Assembly (NCBI GenBank): GCA_964019335.1
Contig: OZ025698.1
Span: forward strand, 1-64,000
Reading direction: 5' to 3'
Source of the DNA: Diplonema japonicum
Lineage: Eukaryota; Euglenozoa; Diplonemea; Diplonemida; Diplonemidae
Length of the DNA stretch: 64,000 nucleotides
Positions within the stretch are counted from its first letter, which is position 1. Every line of letters begins with the position of its first letter. Under the pieces are notes generated by a model that did no database searches, was not told the origin of the DNA, and saw nothing but the letters and a program-made list of their open reading frames with translations. The position numbers and the translations under genes were made by a program. Shown here in pieces: positions 1 through 11,054 of the stretch.

Positions 1-637
1 GGGTTTGCGGGTTTGCGGGTTTGCGGGTTTGCGGGTTTGCGGGTTTGCGGGTTTGCGGGTTTGCGGGTTTGCGGGTTTGCGGGTTTGCGGGTTTGCGGGT
101 TTGCGGGTTTGCGGGTTTGCGGGTTTGCGGGTTTGCGGGTTTGCGGGTTTGCGGGTTTGCGGGTTTGCGGGTTTGCGGGTTTGCGGGTTTGCGGGTTTGC
201 GGGTTTGCGGGTTTGCGGGTTTGCGGGTTTGCGGGTTTGCGGGTTTGCGGGTTTGCGGGTTTGCGGGTTTGCGGGTTTGCGGGTTTGCGGGTTTGCGGGT
301 TTGCGGGTTTGCGGGTTTGCGGGTTTGCGGGTTTGCGGGTTTGCGGGTTTGCGGGTTTGCGGGTTTGCGGGTTTGCGGGTTTGCGGGTTTGCGGGTTTGC
401 GGGTTTGCGGGTTTGCGGGTTTGCGGGTTTGCGGGTTTGCGGGTTTGCGGGTTTGCGGGTTTGCGGGTTTGCGGGTTTGCGGGTTTGCGGGTTTGCGGGT
501 TTGCGGGTTTGCGGGTTTGCGGGTTTGCGGGTTTGCGGGTTTGCGGGTTTGCGGGTTTGCGGGTTTGCGGGTTTGCGGGTTTGCGGGTTTGCGGGTTTGC
601 GGGTTTGCGGGTTTGCGGGTTTGCGGGTTTGCGGGTT
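1..637. repeat. 8-bp minisatellite (GGGTTTGC)n
   Basis: About 79 perfect head-to-tail copies of GGGTTTGC run from the window edge to 632, followed by a partial unit. Because 8 is not a multiple of 3, all three forward frames stay open and spell the same octapeptide, so the open frames here are artefacts. The G-rich strand is the plus strand at the left edge, the opposite of what a left-end telomere would show, so I read it as an interstitial satellite. A 3-4 unit remnant lies at about 37756-37787. Confidence 0.97.
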
Positions 638-987
638 CAGTGGCAAAGGCATCCTGTGTGTTGCAGCTGCTTACAACAGTCTCGAGATCCGAATCCACAT
701 GTTCCCATTTGTTCCGCACACATCCACAGCTGCCATGCTGCATAGGAGCAGCATCGCCTTGAGTACATGATGGTTGGTAAGCCTGAGTTGTTTGTGGTGG
801 AAGCAATTGATAACAGTGTTTCAAACAACCGGAAGAAAAAAAAAACGATTCGTATCCGCTAAGTGACCCGGCCTTTGTCCATGGTGGCTTCTTGCAGGGA
901 ATTTAAAAAAAAACGATTTCTTTTCTAATATAGTTTCATTTTTATTTTTAAAACGGGGACTTGTGAAGCTTTTCTTTTTTCAAAAGA
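638..987. other. No gene seen; AT-rich flank of the minisatellite
   Basis: Only short open frames without recognisable domains, with A- and T-runs. Nothing supportable. Confidence 0.5.
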
Positions 988-1562
988 AAACAAAATCAAG
1001 AAAGGGGAGGGAAGCCCACTGACATGAAAATGAAAACAAGTCGACAAATGGAACTTGAACCCGAGAGCAAGGCGTGGGTCTCTTCTATTCCTTTTTTTTT
1101 TAAGGGGAAAGAGAGGGGAAGAAGAAGAAGAGGCAAATTCAAAAACGAACTATTCTAGTATAATTTGGGAAGGAGGGAGGAGGAAAGAGGGAAAAAGAAA
1201 AAGGGGAAAGGGGAAAGAAATGGAATGACATCAATTCCCATGCGAAAAGCACGGAGTCAGGTGGGAAAATAAAATCCAAAAACGAAGGGGAAAGAAGAAA
1301 AAACAAATACCAAAACAAACTAAAAGATCTTTTTTTTTTTAAAGAACAACAATAGTCAAAACGGAGAGGAAGGATGGTGACAGTAGTTTCGGTTCACATG
1401 CCCATCGTCGTGATCATAGAAAAACGGGGAGGGGAGGATTAGAATATCTTTCATATTCACGTTACATGATGGGGGGATGCTGTTATGCCACTGGCAGTAG
1501 TGGAAAAGAAGAAACAAAAAAAGAATTTATCTGATAGTTCGGAAATTTCTTCACTCCCTACC
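988..1562. repeat. Dispersed repeat A, copy 1
   Basis: Nearly identical to 5415-6027 and 24364-24828. On the minus strand it contains GGGTTCAAGTTCC, which fits a Pol III B-box, so it may be a tRNA-derived SINE. It contains purine-rich tracts and ends near a shared stretch CTGATAGTTCGGAAATTTC. No coding capacity. Confidence 0.8.
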
Positions 1563-1572
1563 CCAGAGGTTC

Positions 1573-2013
1573 GAAGAAGTCTCCTGCCTGAACCTGGTGG
1601 GAATTGACAAACTGAGGGGAAAAAGCGGCCCCACTGGGAACTGAACCGGGCCTGGGTCGCTGCACTTTGGCTGTTTTTCATAATTTGACAGTTATTATTG
1701 ACAGTTGATAGCTCATAATTTGGTTTTGGGGTTTTTGGCCCATTTTCTCGGCGGCTCAATTTCCGAACAATCAGATAAAATGACTTACTTTGCACCAAAA
1801 TATGGCCATACCATTTACTCTCGAACCGCTTTTTTTTTTTTTTTTTTTTTTTTCTTCTAGACTTCGGGCCCTTCAGGCCCTCGGCCAAAAGAAACCACGA
1901 TTCTCGGGTAAGTTATGGCCATAATTTGTTTCATCATCAAATAAATAGCTCTAGAGGAGTGAAGTTTTGACCTTTCTTTTTTGAAGGGGGGGTATTTCCA
2001 AGTGAATTACCAC
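1573..2013. repeat. Dispersed repeat B, copy 1
   Basis: Closely matches 9893-10326, including the stretch ACTGAACCGGGCCTGGGTC and a long T-run with a GGGCCCTTCAGGCCC-like palindrome. A diverged fragment is at 25400-25490. Non-coding. Confidence 0.8.
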
Positions 2014-2667
2014 TCAAATGACGAAGATTGAAATACAAAATAAAGCGCCTTACTTGCCGCCAAATGAGCCATTATTTAACTCCCGCTACCGGGAATGAAT
2101 AATGCACAAGAAAAAGAAAAACCTGTGTTTCGTGCGCAACTTCTTTTAATTTCACGAGCGAACCACTCGTGAAAAAAAAAAGAAGAAAAAAAAACATTCC
2201 TCGTAAAATCTGCTTTATTTAATAAATAGTTTAGTTTTTTTTTTAAACAATATATGGTCACCTCTCCGCTATTTGTCAATGCTTTTTTCGAAAAATGCAA
2301 AATAACGCTTTTAAATTTTCACAAAAATGGGGCAGCATGCAACCACAGGAAGTATGAAAGAACCGTGTAAATAGTCCCGAAAACTCCGTTAAAGGGCTTG
2401 CTTTTGAGTAAAAATACAATGTGGGGGGCTGAAACATAAAAATGAACCGAAATTTGGCTGTCACGAAAACGGGGAAAATGCAGCAAAATCCCGATTTATT
2501 CACCCAGAAACGCGCAGCATTTAACCATAGATCTCTTATTCAAAATTTTATTGACAATCTGCAGCCAAGAGGGGTCCCACTGGAAGGTGCTTTTGTCTCT
2601 TTACGATCTTCGGTGGGCACTAGTGAGCCAATGTGCGCTTTTTGGCCTGGTTTGGCCCTCCTGATTA
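2014..2667. other. No gene seen; AT-rich sequence with short palindromes
   Basis: Holds a Ser/Lys-poor AT-rich stretch and a short segment (about 2101-2150) repeated at 10683-10735 (GCACAAGAAAAAGAAAAACC). No supportable gene. Confidence 0.5.
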
Positions 2668-3236
2668 TCAGGCAATAAAATCAGATTTTCTACACAGCAA
2701 CACCTCTAAGTGCTTCAGAGTGCTCTTTTGGCCCAGCAAACACCATGAGGTACTTGTGGGGTGCTGTTGGGACTCTTGCAGCGGCTTTTCGGCATCTTCT
2801 GCAAAGAGCCGAAGGAATTCGGTGGGAGAAACGGTGGTTTCAGCCGCCTCAGAACAGCCCTTCCTGGACAAGGATGTCGACCCGAAGGACATCGTCAAGT
2901 TCTTTTCCTTGGACAGCAGTGACACGCGTTTGTGTTACAGATCATGAGAGTCCCCTGCAAGGAAAACGCGTTCTGATGCATTGTCAGCAGGCATATCGCC
3001 TGCGCTATTGTGACCTGGTGCAAAATGAATCGATTCTGCATCAAAGCCGCAGAACAATTCGTGTTTCTCCCGGGAGTGATCAACGCATTGGGCTGCGTTA
3101 CGCCCAAGGCACTTTTCATGAGTTCCACGTACAGTTCCTGGGCTCGGGTGCTGATGTAGTTGGCTACTCCACCTTCCTGAAGAAACAAGGTACCGGTTCT
3201 CGTGGCGTATGAACACAGTTTGCACAACTTCGACAT
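2668..3236 (-). CDS. Hypothetical protein, two overlapping frames
   Basis: On the minus strand a frame starts at an ATG at 3236 (MSKLCKLCSYATRTG...) and runs to 2895; a second frame from 2925 continues to 2668. The two overlap by about 30 nt, so either a short intron or a frameshift separates them. The first part has four Cys within the first half and a helix-like YISTRAQELYVELMKSALG segment. No family is recognised. Codon use and amino-acid mix look more protein-like than the flanks, but without a homolog this is only a candidate gene. Confidence 0.3.
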
Positions 3237-3523
3237 GGAATTAAAGGGAAAAGTAGTGTAAATCATGCTTAATTTTCGCTGGGTTTAAAGAAAGTAAAAA
3301 AAATGACAGCACCTAGCCATGATTTTCTCTAGACTCGGTCATGACACAGAGATTTTTTTTTTTTTTCTCCTCTCCTTTTTTTTTTCTCTTTTACCTCGGA
3401 CCAAAAGCCTCTCAGCACACTGTTACAAATCCTGAGTTCAAGTACTGCATGCAGCCACTACTCCCTGCCCCCCTTTTTCCTTTTTGTTCTTACCAGAAAC
3501 TGAGGAGCACGTTAAGGTGAGTG

Positions 3524-3552
<29 letters not shown>

Positions 3553-3556
<4 letters not shown>

Positions 3557-3664
3557 TAAAATATCCATCTATCTTTTGTTTAACAATGTTTTTAGTAGTA
3601 AGGAGGAGAGAGAATAGAAGGGCTAATAATAGTAAAGTACTCTTCAAAAGTAAAATATTTACGA
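3553..3664. repeat. Dispersed repeat R4, left part of interrupted copy
   Basis: Matches 13096-13207. In the 13-kb copy the sequence runs on without a break into the part that here lies at 4336-4520, so this copy was split by about 670 bp of inserted mobile DNA. Confidence 0.75.
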
Positions 3665-4155
3665 CGGGTTGTGCACGGGGGGGGTAGATTCAGCATCTCG
3701 GGGCAAAAAAAGCAGCATCAGGACCCCTCAGATGTCTCAGACCGAGAGAAGTGCCTCTTTGCGGGTGGAATATCGGCCTCGAGATCGTCAAGAGGCCTTT
3801 TTGGGGTGACGGAAGAGTGGTACGAAAAAAGCACTTATTAGGACAGAGGTGGCAGTTACAGGTGTAGCATTTGTTGATTGTGCGTTTTGTGCATCTTTTC
3901 AATCTGCAGACCCTGGTGCCCCTTTGAGTGGCTGGTGGTCGCCAGATTTCTATGCACCACGGGACAGCTTCATTTTCTCCCCACCAGCCCATTTTATGGT
4001 CTCTATGGGTACCAACTCCTTTGCCCATGAAGGTTGGACCCCGTCCGTGGCTGTACTTTTGCGGTTTTTGGGCGCAGTCACACCCGTCAATTTTGCGTTT
4101 TTAGCCTATCTACTTGGATTTGGGACCCACTTGGTGGTGGATAACAAGGTTAAGT
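3665..4155 (-). pseudogene. piggyBac-family remnant (internally deleted)
   Basis: Closely related to the piggyBac element at 53900-59035. Minus-strand frame 3690-4028 has the C-terminal Cys-rich region (KRTINKCYTCNCHLCPNKCF) that ends piggyBac transposases. It is joined directly to sequence corresponding to the transposase 5' region (compare 58670-58890), so the DDE catalytic middle is gone. Neither terminal inverted repeat is present. Non-functional deletion derivative. Confidence 0.75.
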
Positions 4156-4157
4156 TA

Positions 4158-4266
4158 TGCAGCGCAGCTGTCTACTTGATTACAGGGGGCGCACCTCGAC
4201 CGAGCAGTAGCTTCTTCTGCGTTCCGCGCTGTGTCCTTAATGCGTGCGGTGTGCAACTCAATCCTA
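4158..4266 (+). repeat. Dispersed repeat R3, copy 1
   Basis: About 105 bp beginning GTCTACTTGATTACAGGGG. Matches 53325-53467 (opposite strand) and part of 42497-42556. Boundaries and class unknown. Confidence 0.65.
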
Positions 4267-4335
4267 GAAAAACAAAAACTGATGTACTTCTTGCCATTTC
4301 TTCTTTCCATATTATCCCCACCACCAACCCGCAAA

Positions 4336-4520
4336 AAAAAAAAAAGAAGCAGAGAGGAACAATAATCTTAACCTTCGTCTCTTTTCTTCTTTTCTTTTGA
4401 CGAGGAGGGCTTTTTTTTCCTTCTTCTTTTTTCTTTCTTCTTCTTCTTTTCCCCTACTTCATTTTCATCGGTAAAAAACTTCATAGGTCGAGCTTTTTTT
4501 TTTTTTTTTTCCCTTTTTAT
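4336..4520. repeat. Dispersed repeat R4, right part of interrupted copy
   Basis: Continues the repeat begun at 3553-3664; matches about 13235-13410. Pyrimidine-rich, non-coding. Confidence 0.7.
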
Positions 4521-4726
4521 ATAACTCCAGTCAGATTTTCAAGGGTGGGAGTGAATATAATATTTCACATTATTTCACGCTTCACTTTATTTTCACGGCA
4601 GATTTCAGGCTTGTTTTAGAAAACAAGGGCAGAAATGAAAATTACTTTATGAGTGAAATATAAAGTACTTCACGCTTGCCCTATTTTCACTGCACAGCAA
4701 GGGGTCGGGGGCGCAAACACGGAAAA

Positions 4727-4880
4727 GGAATCACCTAAGGGGTACCACACAGGCCCCTTGTTTTGGAAACCCCGGTTCGAATCTGGGAATCTCACTTTTT
4801 ACGTCACTCAAGGATCTGGTCGCCTCCCTCAACAGAAGGGGAGAGAGGTGGGCTTGGCAAGCCAGCAGCGGTGACAGCTG
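4727..4880 (+). repeat. tRNA-related SINE
   Basis: A perfect T-arm fold is visible at about 4770-4787: CCCGG, loop TTCGAAT, CTGGG, with one G-T pair, matching a Pol III B-box. Upstream CACCTAAGGGGTA resembles an A-box/D-loop. The acceptor ends do not pair, so it is not an intact tRNA gene. The downstream body (4800-4870) recurs inverted at 42361-42456, which supports a SINE. Confidence 0.55.
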
Positions 4881-5110
4881 CTAGTGGGGCAACCTCAGCA
4901 ACCAGGCAGCAGCCCCACAGGTCCAGACCGAGGTCCTGTCAGCACCCATGGACGCACAGCCCGCACCACACAGGATATGCCTTGACAATCAATATCAACC
5001 ATAAGCACCCCCAGTAAAATTTGTAACTTGTAACTTGTAACCGTAATACCCCACCCTTTCAAATCTGACTGACGTTAAATAAAACAACGGATTTAGTTAA
5101 AATAGATCCG

Positions 5111-5217
5111 ATTTTCACTTGTGGTGGCATGTTTAACTCGTTGATGTTACTTCACTCGCTTCGCTCGTGAAGTCATATACCCACTCGTTAAACCACTGCC
5201 ACCACGCGTGAAAATCA
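5111..5217. repeat. Fold-back palindromic element
   Basis: Long imperfect inverted repeat: outer arms GTGGTGGCA / TGCCACCAC, GTTTAAC / GTTAAAC, inner arms ACTTCAC / GTGAAGT around a short loop. The ends read TTTTCAC and GTGAAAA. No coding capacity; probably a fold-back MITE. Confidence 0.7.
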
Positions 5218-5311
5218 TACGATCTTATTTTCACTAAATAAATAGTTCTTTTTTTTTTTTAATTTTTTTTTTACCAGTTTCAAACGAAGAAGGGGACGGT
5301 AGGAAAGGAAG

Positions 5312-5390
5312 AAAGATGATAGGAAACGAAGTGTTAGCAATGGCCCACCGCGGTGGCATGCCAACCTTATGGTGCTCCTCCTTCTGGGGG
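5312..5390 (-). mobile_element. LINE L2-type 3' tail fragment
   Basis: Matches the 3' untranslated end of LINE L2 at 25636-25715 (GATAGGAAACGAAGTG, GGCCCACCGCGGTGG). Severely 5'-truncated insertion. Confidence 0.65.
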
Positions 5391-5414
5391 TCGAGAAAAG
5401 ATGGCAAAAGAAAC

Positions 5415-5760
5415 ACAAAATTAAAAAGGGAGGGAAGCCCACTGACATGAAAATGAAAACAAGTCCACAAATGGAACTTGAACCCGAGAGCAAGGCGTGG
5501 GTTTCTTGTACTCATTTTTTCTTTTAAAGGGGGAAGAGAGGGGAAGAAGAAGAAGAGGCAAATTCAAAAACGAACTACTCAAGGGAGGAAAGAGTGGGGT
5601 GGGAGAGTACAATTTGGGAAGGAGGGAGGAGGAAAGAGGGGAAAAAGAAAAAGGGGGAAATGGAAAGAAATGGAATGACATCAATGTCCATGCGAAAAAA
5701 GCATAGAGTCAGGGGAAAAGAGAAAAACTAAAATCGAAGGACCAAAACATAATAGAAGAT

Positions 5761-5792
<32 letters not shown>

Positions 5793-6027
5793 TTTTTTTA
5801 TAAGAAAAACAATAGTCAAAACAGAGAGGAAGGATGGTGACAGTAGTTTCGGTTCACATGCCCATCGTCGTGATCATAGAAAAACGGGGAGGGGAGGGGG
5901 GATTAGAATATCTTTCATTTTCACGATGATGCGGGAATATGCTGTTATGCCATTGGCAGAAAAGAAAAGAAAAAAAGAAAGAAAAGAAGAATGTATCTGA
6001 TAGTTCGGAAATTTCTTCCCAACCCCC
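5415..6027. repeat. Dispersed repeat A, copy 2
   Basis: Second copy of the repeat at 988-1562, with an expanded T-run at 5761-5800. It ends about 50 bp before LINE L1. Confidence 0.8.
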
Positions 6028-6079
6028 CCTATAACCTGATTGCCCTCCCCTCTCATAATTTGATAATCCGAGCTATAAA

Positions 6080-7705
6080 TTGATTGGTAAGAATGCTCAT
6101 GGCAGGGTTCGAACTCGCGATCCCCGAGTTTTTTCCGTCAACGTAACATCCCTGAAGAACACTCTCCATATCGTCAAGACAATGAAGTCGAACGTCCAAT
6201 TATTACAAGAAACCGCATTGACGCTGGGAGGACAGACAGAAATCGCAGCGTTAATAATGTCAGACAATGATATGAAAGAAAAACGGATGTTATTCGGAGT
6301 GCCACAACCAGGAATGGTGCTAGACGGTGTCGAGAGCAAGATGATAGGGAGGAGGGGTGGACTGGCTACGATTGCAAGACAACCAACAACGTGCGTCACA
6401 ACGCACATTGACGGTCTCGGGATCGGACAAGATGACAGAGTACAACACCTCAAAATCGCGGTAGGCGCAACCCGATGGTTACACATTTTCAACCTGTATT
6501 GTGAAGTGAGGAAGAACTCGTGCGGAAAGCGGCTGAGAGAGGCACTTCTGGACGGGATACTGAACAAGGCAAGGGCTCTCCTTGGGGACGTTCCAATCAT
6601 CGTAGCGGGTGATTTCAACACCACGGTAGCCGAGTCGCCAGTGCTGAAGACCGCCCTCCAGAGCCACTGGATCGATGCAGCAGCAATGCAAGCACGAAAG
6701 GAGGGGCTGGAGGCACCACCGTCGTACATAACCAGTACAGCATCAACGAGACCCGACTATATCCTTCTCAATAGTGCCGCTGCGACCACCCTGAAAGAAT
6801 GCAGAACGGAAGATATTGGTGTTCCGTCACACAGAGCGGTAACAGTCACCCTGGAAATGGAGCCACTAAGACAATTGGTAAGAATATATCAAGTACCACA
6901 GATCCTCACACAAAGAGACACGGCGAATGCGGAAGAGGAAGGGAGCGACATCTTCGGGAAATACAAGCTTGACCGCTTATCGTCATGCACAGCCAGTGAG
7001 ATCGATGCTTGTTACACGAGGCTATCAGAAGCTGTGGAGCAGTTTTATCATGCAAGCAAAGCGCAGATGGGGAGAGGTTGCGTGCGTGAACCGAAGCTAA
7101 GAGAGTTGATAGCGCCATCGACCAGTGGAGGATGCGGTGCAGCGACTTGGAAGGAGCACAAACACCCATTACTTAAAGGAAAGATAAATAGCTTCCTCTC
7201 GCGCCTTGGAGACTACGAAGGGATGCTCCCGTATGATGTACGAAACCAATTAAGGAAAGTGGAAAAGTACGCGGTAGGGATAGGCGTGCATCCAAAGAGA
7301 AGCAACATGGAGCAGTGGACATGCGTCGGGGACATAACCAAAGAACTCATGGTGATGAGGGAGGAGGCCCACAAGACGTACGCCAAAGAACTGCAACGAA
7401 TAAAGTCTAAACGCGCGAAGGCAGAAGAGGCCAGAATTTTATCATCTTTCGGAAGAGAGAGGAAGAGGATCACTGCATTTCTGAAGTCTGGTGACGCTAC
7501 TGACATGATGAAGGCGAAGACAACCGAACAAATTAACAACGGAAAAACCATGACAGCGAGCAACGAGCAGATGTTGGAGGCACTGCGAAGCAAGTGGGAT
7601 AGCATATTCTGCATGTACAGGGGAAAGCAACAACCAAGATATAGCAGTTCAAGGAGAAGTACAAGGACTACATCAACAACTACGAGATGGAATGCTCCGA
7701 GATAA
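6080..7705 (+). pseudogene. LINE L1 endonuclease (EEP/APE domain) and linker
   Basis: Endonuclease/exonuclease/phosphatase domain at about residues 17-260. Expected catalytic signatures are visible: N21 (SVNVTSL), E44 (LLQET), the GDFN box with D178 and N180, D226 (RPDYILL) and H251 (PSHRAV). In LINEs this enzyme nicks the chromosomal target to prime reverse transcription. The remaining 280 residues are a basic linker toward the RT. The frame stops at 7705 and the RT continues in another frame overlapping by 19 nt, so the polyprotein is broken. The displayed 5' start is arbitrary because the element is probably truncated. Confidence 0.88.
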
Positions 7706-9006
7706 CGTGTGCTGATCTACGCGAAGTGCTGAAGAAAACCAAAGGCAAACACTCATGTGGGGTCGATGGGTGGAGATTCGCCGAAATTGAGGCACTACCT
7801 GACACTCTGCTCAAAGGGTTTGCAAACCTCCTCAACGCCATTGAAAGGACGGGTATATGGCCAGAACCGGTGCTCACCGCCTTAGTAACCATGCTGCCGA
7901 AATCGGGAACGGGGGAGCCCCTGGACCACAGACCGATCACAGTCACGAGTGTCGTGTATAGATTGTGGGCATGCGTGAGGCTGAAGGGAGTGCTCCTATG
8001 GCAGGAAGAATGGATAAGGGATAGCCAGCACGGGTTTCGACCTGGACATGGCTGTGATGATGTGCTCGCTGAGCTGTCGACGAGGGCTGAAGCAGCGATA
8101 CTAGGAGGAGCACAATTACATGGAGTCGCTGTTGATTTCCAGAAATGTTTTGATACAGTGCCACAGGAGCTATCCCTGAGGCTGGTTGAGGAACTAGGAC
8201 TACATCCTTGCATAGCGAGACCACTGCGATATGTCTACGCCAACCTGTCACGGAGACTAAAACTTCCTAATGGAGTCGGAGACCCCTTTGAGGTGACGAA
8301 TGGCATCCTACAAGGGTGCCCCCTGTCAGCGGTCCTCATCAACGCCCTCTTGTCGGTGCTCGTAGCAGACATGGAGGAGAGCACCGATGCCATCGTAACC
8401 TCGTACGCCGGCGACCTCACTGCGATGTCCAAGGAAGGGGAGAAGCCGATACAAGAGGCGATGAACGTTGCAAAGATGTTCTGCATGATCACCGGGATGA
8501 TCATAAGCAAACCGAAGACGTTGACATTCTCGACGAAGAAGGGATACGTGTCCAAAGTGAAAGATGGTGAGTTCACTTATGCATCGACGAAGGCTGTGAA
8601 AGCACTCGGAGTTACAATTTATGTAACAAGAGCACGTCAAGCGGGCCACAAAAGGGTCTCAGACGCGATAGAAGCAGCAAGACGGCTAGGAGCGACACAA
8701 CTGCCGTTCGTGAAAAAATCGTTGATAGTGGCACAAAACATCATCCCGGCGGCCCTATATGGTGTTTTGTACGAGCCACCAACGAGGCAACGCCTTGAAG
8801 ACCTCAGGATAGCAGTGACAGATGCACTTTGGGGACCCAAGTACGCGACTCGTTCATCACCGACCCTACTAAACGTGGTACTCCCTGGCCATACACATGA
8901 TCCAGCGGGGAGGTGGCTGGAACCTACACAGCATACCTGGAGCATATCTACTGGAAGTGCAAAGAGTATGAATCTGTACGGAAAGAAGCGATGTACACCA
9001 CGGTAA
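7687..9006 (+). pseudogene. LINE L1 reverse transcriptase with mutated catalytic box
   Basis: RT palm and fingers are clear: HRPITVTSVVYRLW, VAVDFQKCFDTVP with catalytic D150, ILQGCPLS at 207-214. The catalytic YADD box reads YAGD at 240-243 (codons at 8404-8415), so the first of the paired aspartates is glycine and the enzyme should be dead. The frame shifts near 8920, where the last part becomes nonsense, and the following domain resumes in another frame. Confidence 0.9.
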
Positions 9007-9738
9007 TGAATTTTCCGAAGGAAGATATGCCTCAATGTCTAAGACTTCATGGAATCATACCGAAAAACTGCAAAGTACCACAGCCGGAAATTGTGCAGAA
9101 ACTGCTAGTCAACATGATAACTCTTGCGGACGCAACCAAGATGATAGCAGAAAAGAATGAGAAAAGGGTACATGTATGGAGACGCCCTGCGCTATGGAGC
9201 AAGTACACAGTACCTGAAATGAGGTGGTTCCGAAAGCACTTGAAGATGAACTTCATAGGAGCACAGATTGTGCCGGAAGTAGTTAAGTGGCTTTCGAAAT
9301 TAGAATGGAATAAGCAGGGGTCGGTGACTAGACTAGAGCTAGTGATAGATTTCGAGCTGACGAGTGGGGTGTACGTTTTGGGCAGGCAAGACGACATCAC
9401 CAAGAGGGCCAACCGATTGGCAAAAATAATTGAAAGACTGATGGGCGCAGCCGAGGCACGCACCAAAGCCGTTCATGCCCAAGGAAATAACTGAATCCGT
9501 GGCATTACGATCGATAGGTGCACCCAAGAGACTGAAGGGGTACACCGGAAGGCCGAAATTCGCATCCAGCAGAACGTGCGAAATTCTGGAAAGACAATGC
9601 GCAGTACCGACTGCACAGAGAAAAGAGTGGTCCGACCCCTTCGTGCCCGACTACAGAGCACAACAACCTACCAGAACGCAGTCCACCCTTCCCGCAGCCA
9701 TGCATCCTTCAGCACAGAAGGGTAGCAACATCCGCTAG
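8913..9738 (+). pseudogene. LINE L1 C-terminal region
   Basis: Two overlapping frames (8913-9494 and 9475-9738). The first holds a degenerate Cys/His segment and a conserved tail segment TRLELVIDFELTSGVYVLG, seen also in L2 and L3. The second ends ...QKGSNIR, matching the L2 ending ...QKGSIIR. The shared C-terminus shows the three LINEs are one family at different divergence. Confidence 0.8.
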
Positions 9739-9892
9739 CGCGGTTAAGAAGTTGCTCGTACGCCAGGCGGTTTATGAAGCAACCAAAGTCATTCTTCTTT
9801 TTTTTTTTGAAATCATTCGGGCAGTTTTAGGGGAAAATGCGACCCGGAAGGTTCGAGAATGGGACCGAGTCAAGCTTCTTTGGAATCTTGCT

Positions 9893-10326
9893 GAAGAAGT
9901 CTCCTGCCTGAACCGGTGGGAATTGACAAACTGAGGGGAAAAAGCGGCCCCACTGGGAACTGAACCGGGCCTGGGTCACTGCACTTTGGCTGTTTTTCAT
10001 AATTTGACAGCTATTATTGGCAGTTGATAGCTCATAATTTGGTTTTGGGGTTTTTGGCCCACTTTCTCGGTCCATCGGAGTGGCTCAATTTCCGAACAAT
10101 CAGATAAAATGACTTACTTTGCACCAAAATATGGCCATACCATTTACTCTCGAACCGTTTTTTTTTTTTTTTTTTTTTTCTAGACTTCGGACCTTCCAGG
10201 CCCTCAGCCAAAAAAAACCACGATTCTCGGGTAAATTGTGGCCATAATTTGTTTCAAATAAATAGCTATAAAGGAGTGAGAAGTTTTGACCTTTCTTTTT
10301 TGAAGGGGGGTATTTCCAAGTGAATT
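9893..10326. repeat. Dispersed repeat B, copy 2
   Basis: Second copy of 1573-2013, lying just beyond the L1 tail. Confidence 0.8.
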
Positions 10327-11054
10327 GCCCCAGGCTGGCCGTGTTGGTGAGAAAACAAAAAGGGAACAACGAAGTTTAGTCTTTTATTTCATTTTTTCTT
10401 ATTTTTTTTTTAATTTTTCCTCACTGTAGTGGGGGGGGGGGGGGGGGGGGGGGGGGGAATCCCCCCATCACAGTATTATTCAAATATTCTTTCAGTTTCT
10501 CTGATAAATTCAGGTAAAAAAATAAGTAAAATAAAATAAAAAACCATGCATTCTTTTTTTTCTTTTGTTTTTGCGGGAACTAATCAAACTTTGAAAGGAA
10601 TTGTTATTGCTAAAAAATAGTAGAGGCAGCTTGTCCGCTCATCCCTTCTGTAAGTTCAAACGGCGTGCACAAACAAGATTTAGCACAAGAAAAAGAAAAA
10701 CCTGTGTTTCGTGCGCAATTTCTTCTTTTTCTTTTTCCCCCCCTTCCTTTTTAACTCTACAGAAAAAGAAGAGGGGAGAGAAAGAAAAGAAGAAGAAAAA
10801 GGTCAGCTTGTAACGCAGATTGTTGCACGACCATTCCTTTTAGATAACTAAAACAACAACAAAGTGTTTCTATTTTTTTTTTGTCGTAAAAGTATCGTGA
10901 ACCTGCAACAAAGCCAACTCAACGCAGACTTCGGTGATTGCTAAAATAGGTGGGGGAGTTGAAAAAAAGTTTACTTAAATATAAAACATGATGATATAAA
11001 ACGTTTTTTTCTTTTTTTAACCATTAAACCCACATGTCATATATATATGACATT
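10327..11054. other. No gene seen; AT-rich with a 27-bp G run
   Basis: Homopolymer G at 10431-10457, then AT-rich sequence and a repeat of the 2101-2150 segment. No supportable coding region. Confidence 0.6.

Larger units (their letters stand above)
6080..9808 (+). mobile_element. LINE copy L1 (APE-type non-LTR retrotransposon), inactive
   Basis: Order on the plus strand: apurinic-type endonuclease, reverse transcriptase, C-terminal zinc-knuckle and conserved tail domain, then a 3' end in CTTCTTTTTTTTTT. No ORF1 is seen upstream, so the 5' end is probably truncated. Coding frames break at about 7690, 8920 and 9480. The 3' 330 bp recurs inverted at 11055-11506 and a 38-bp piece at 42466-42503. 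Confidence 0.9.

Noticed and set aside
1-637. True chromosome end
   Set aside because: The G-rich strand would have to be on the minus strand at a left end.
5-770. Three long open frames repeating the same octapeptide
   Set aside because: An 8-bp unit keeps all three frames open; no unique coding sequence.
4727-4800. Functional tRNA gene
   Set aside because: T-arm is good but the acceptor stem does not pair and no clear anticodon arm forms.
6095-6125. tRNA T-arm GGGTTCGAACTCGC before LINE L1
   Set aside because: Stem has a mismatch and no neighbouring arms fold.
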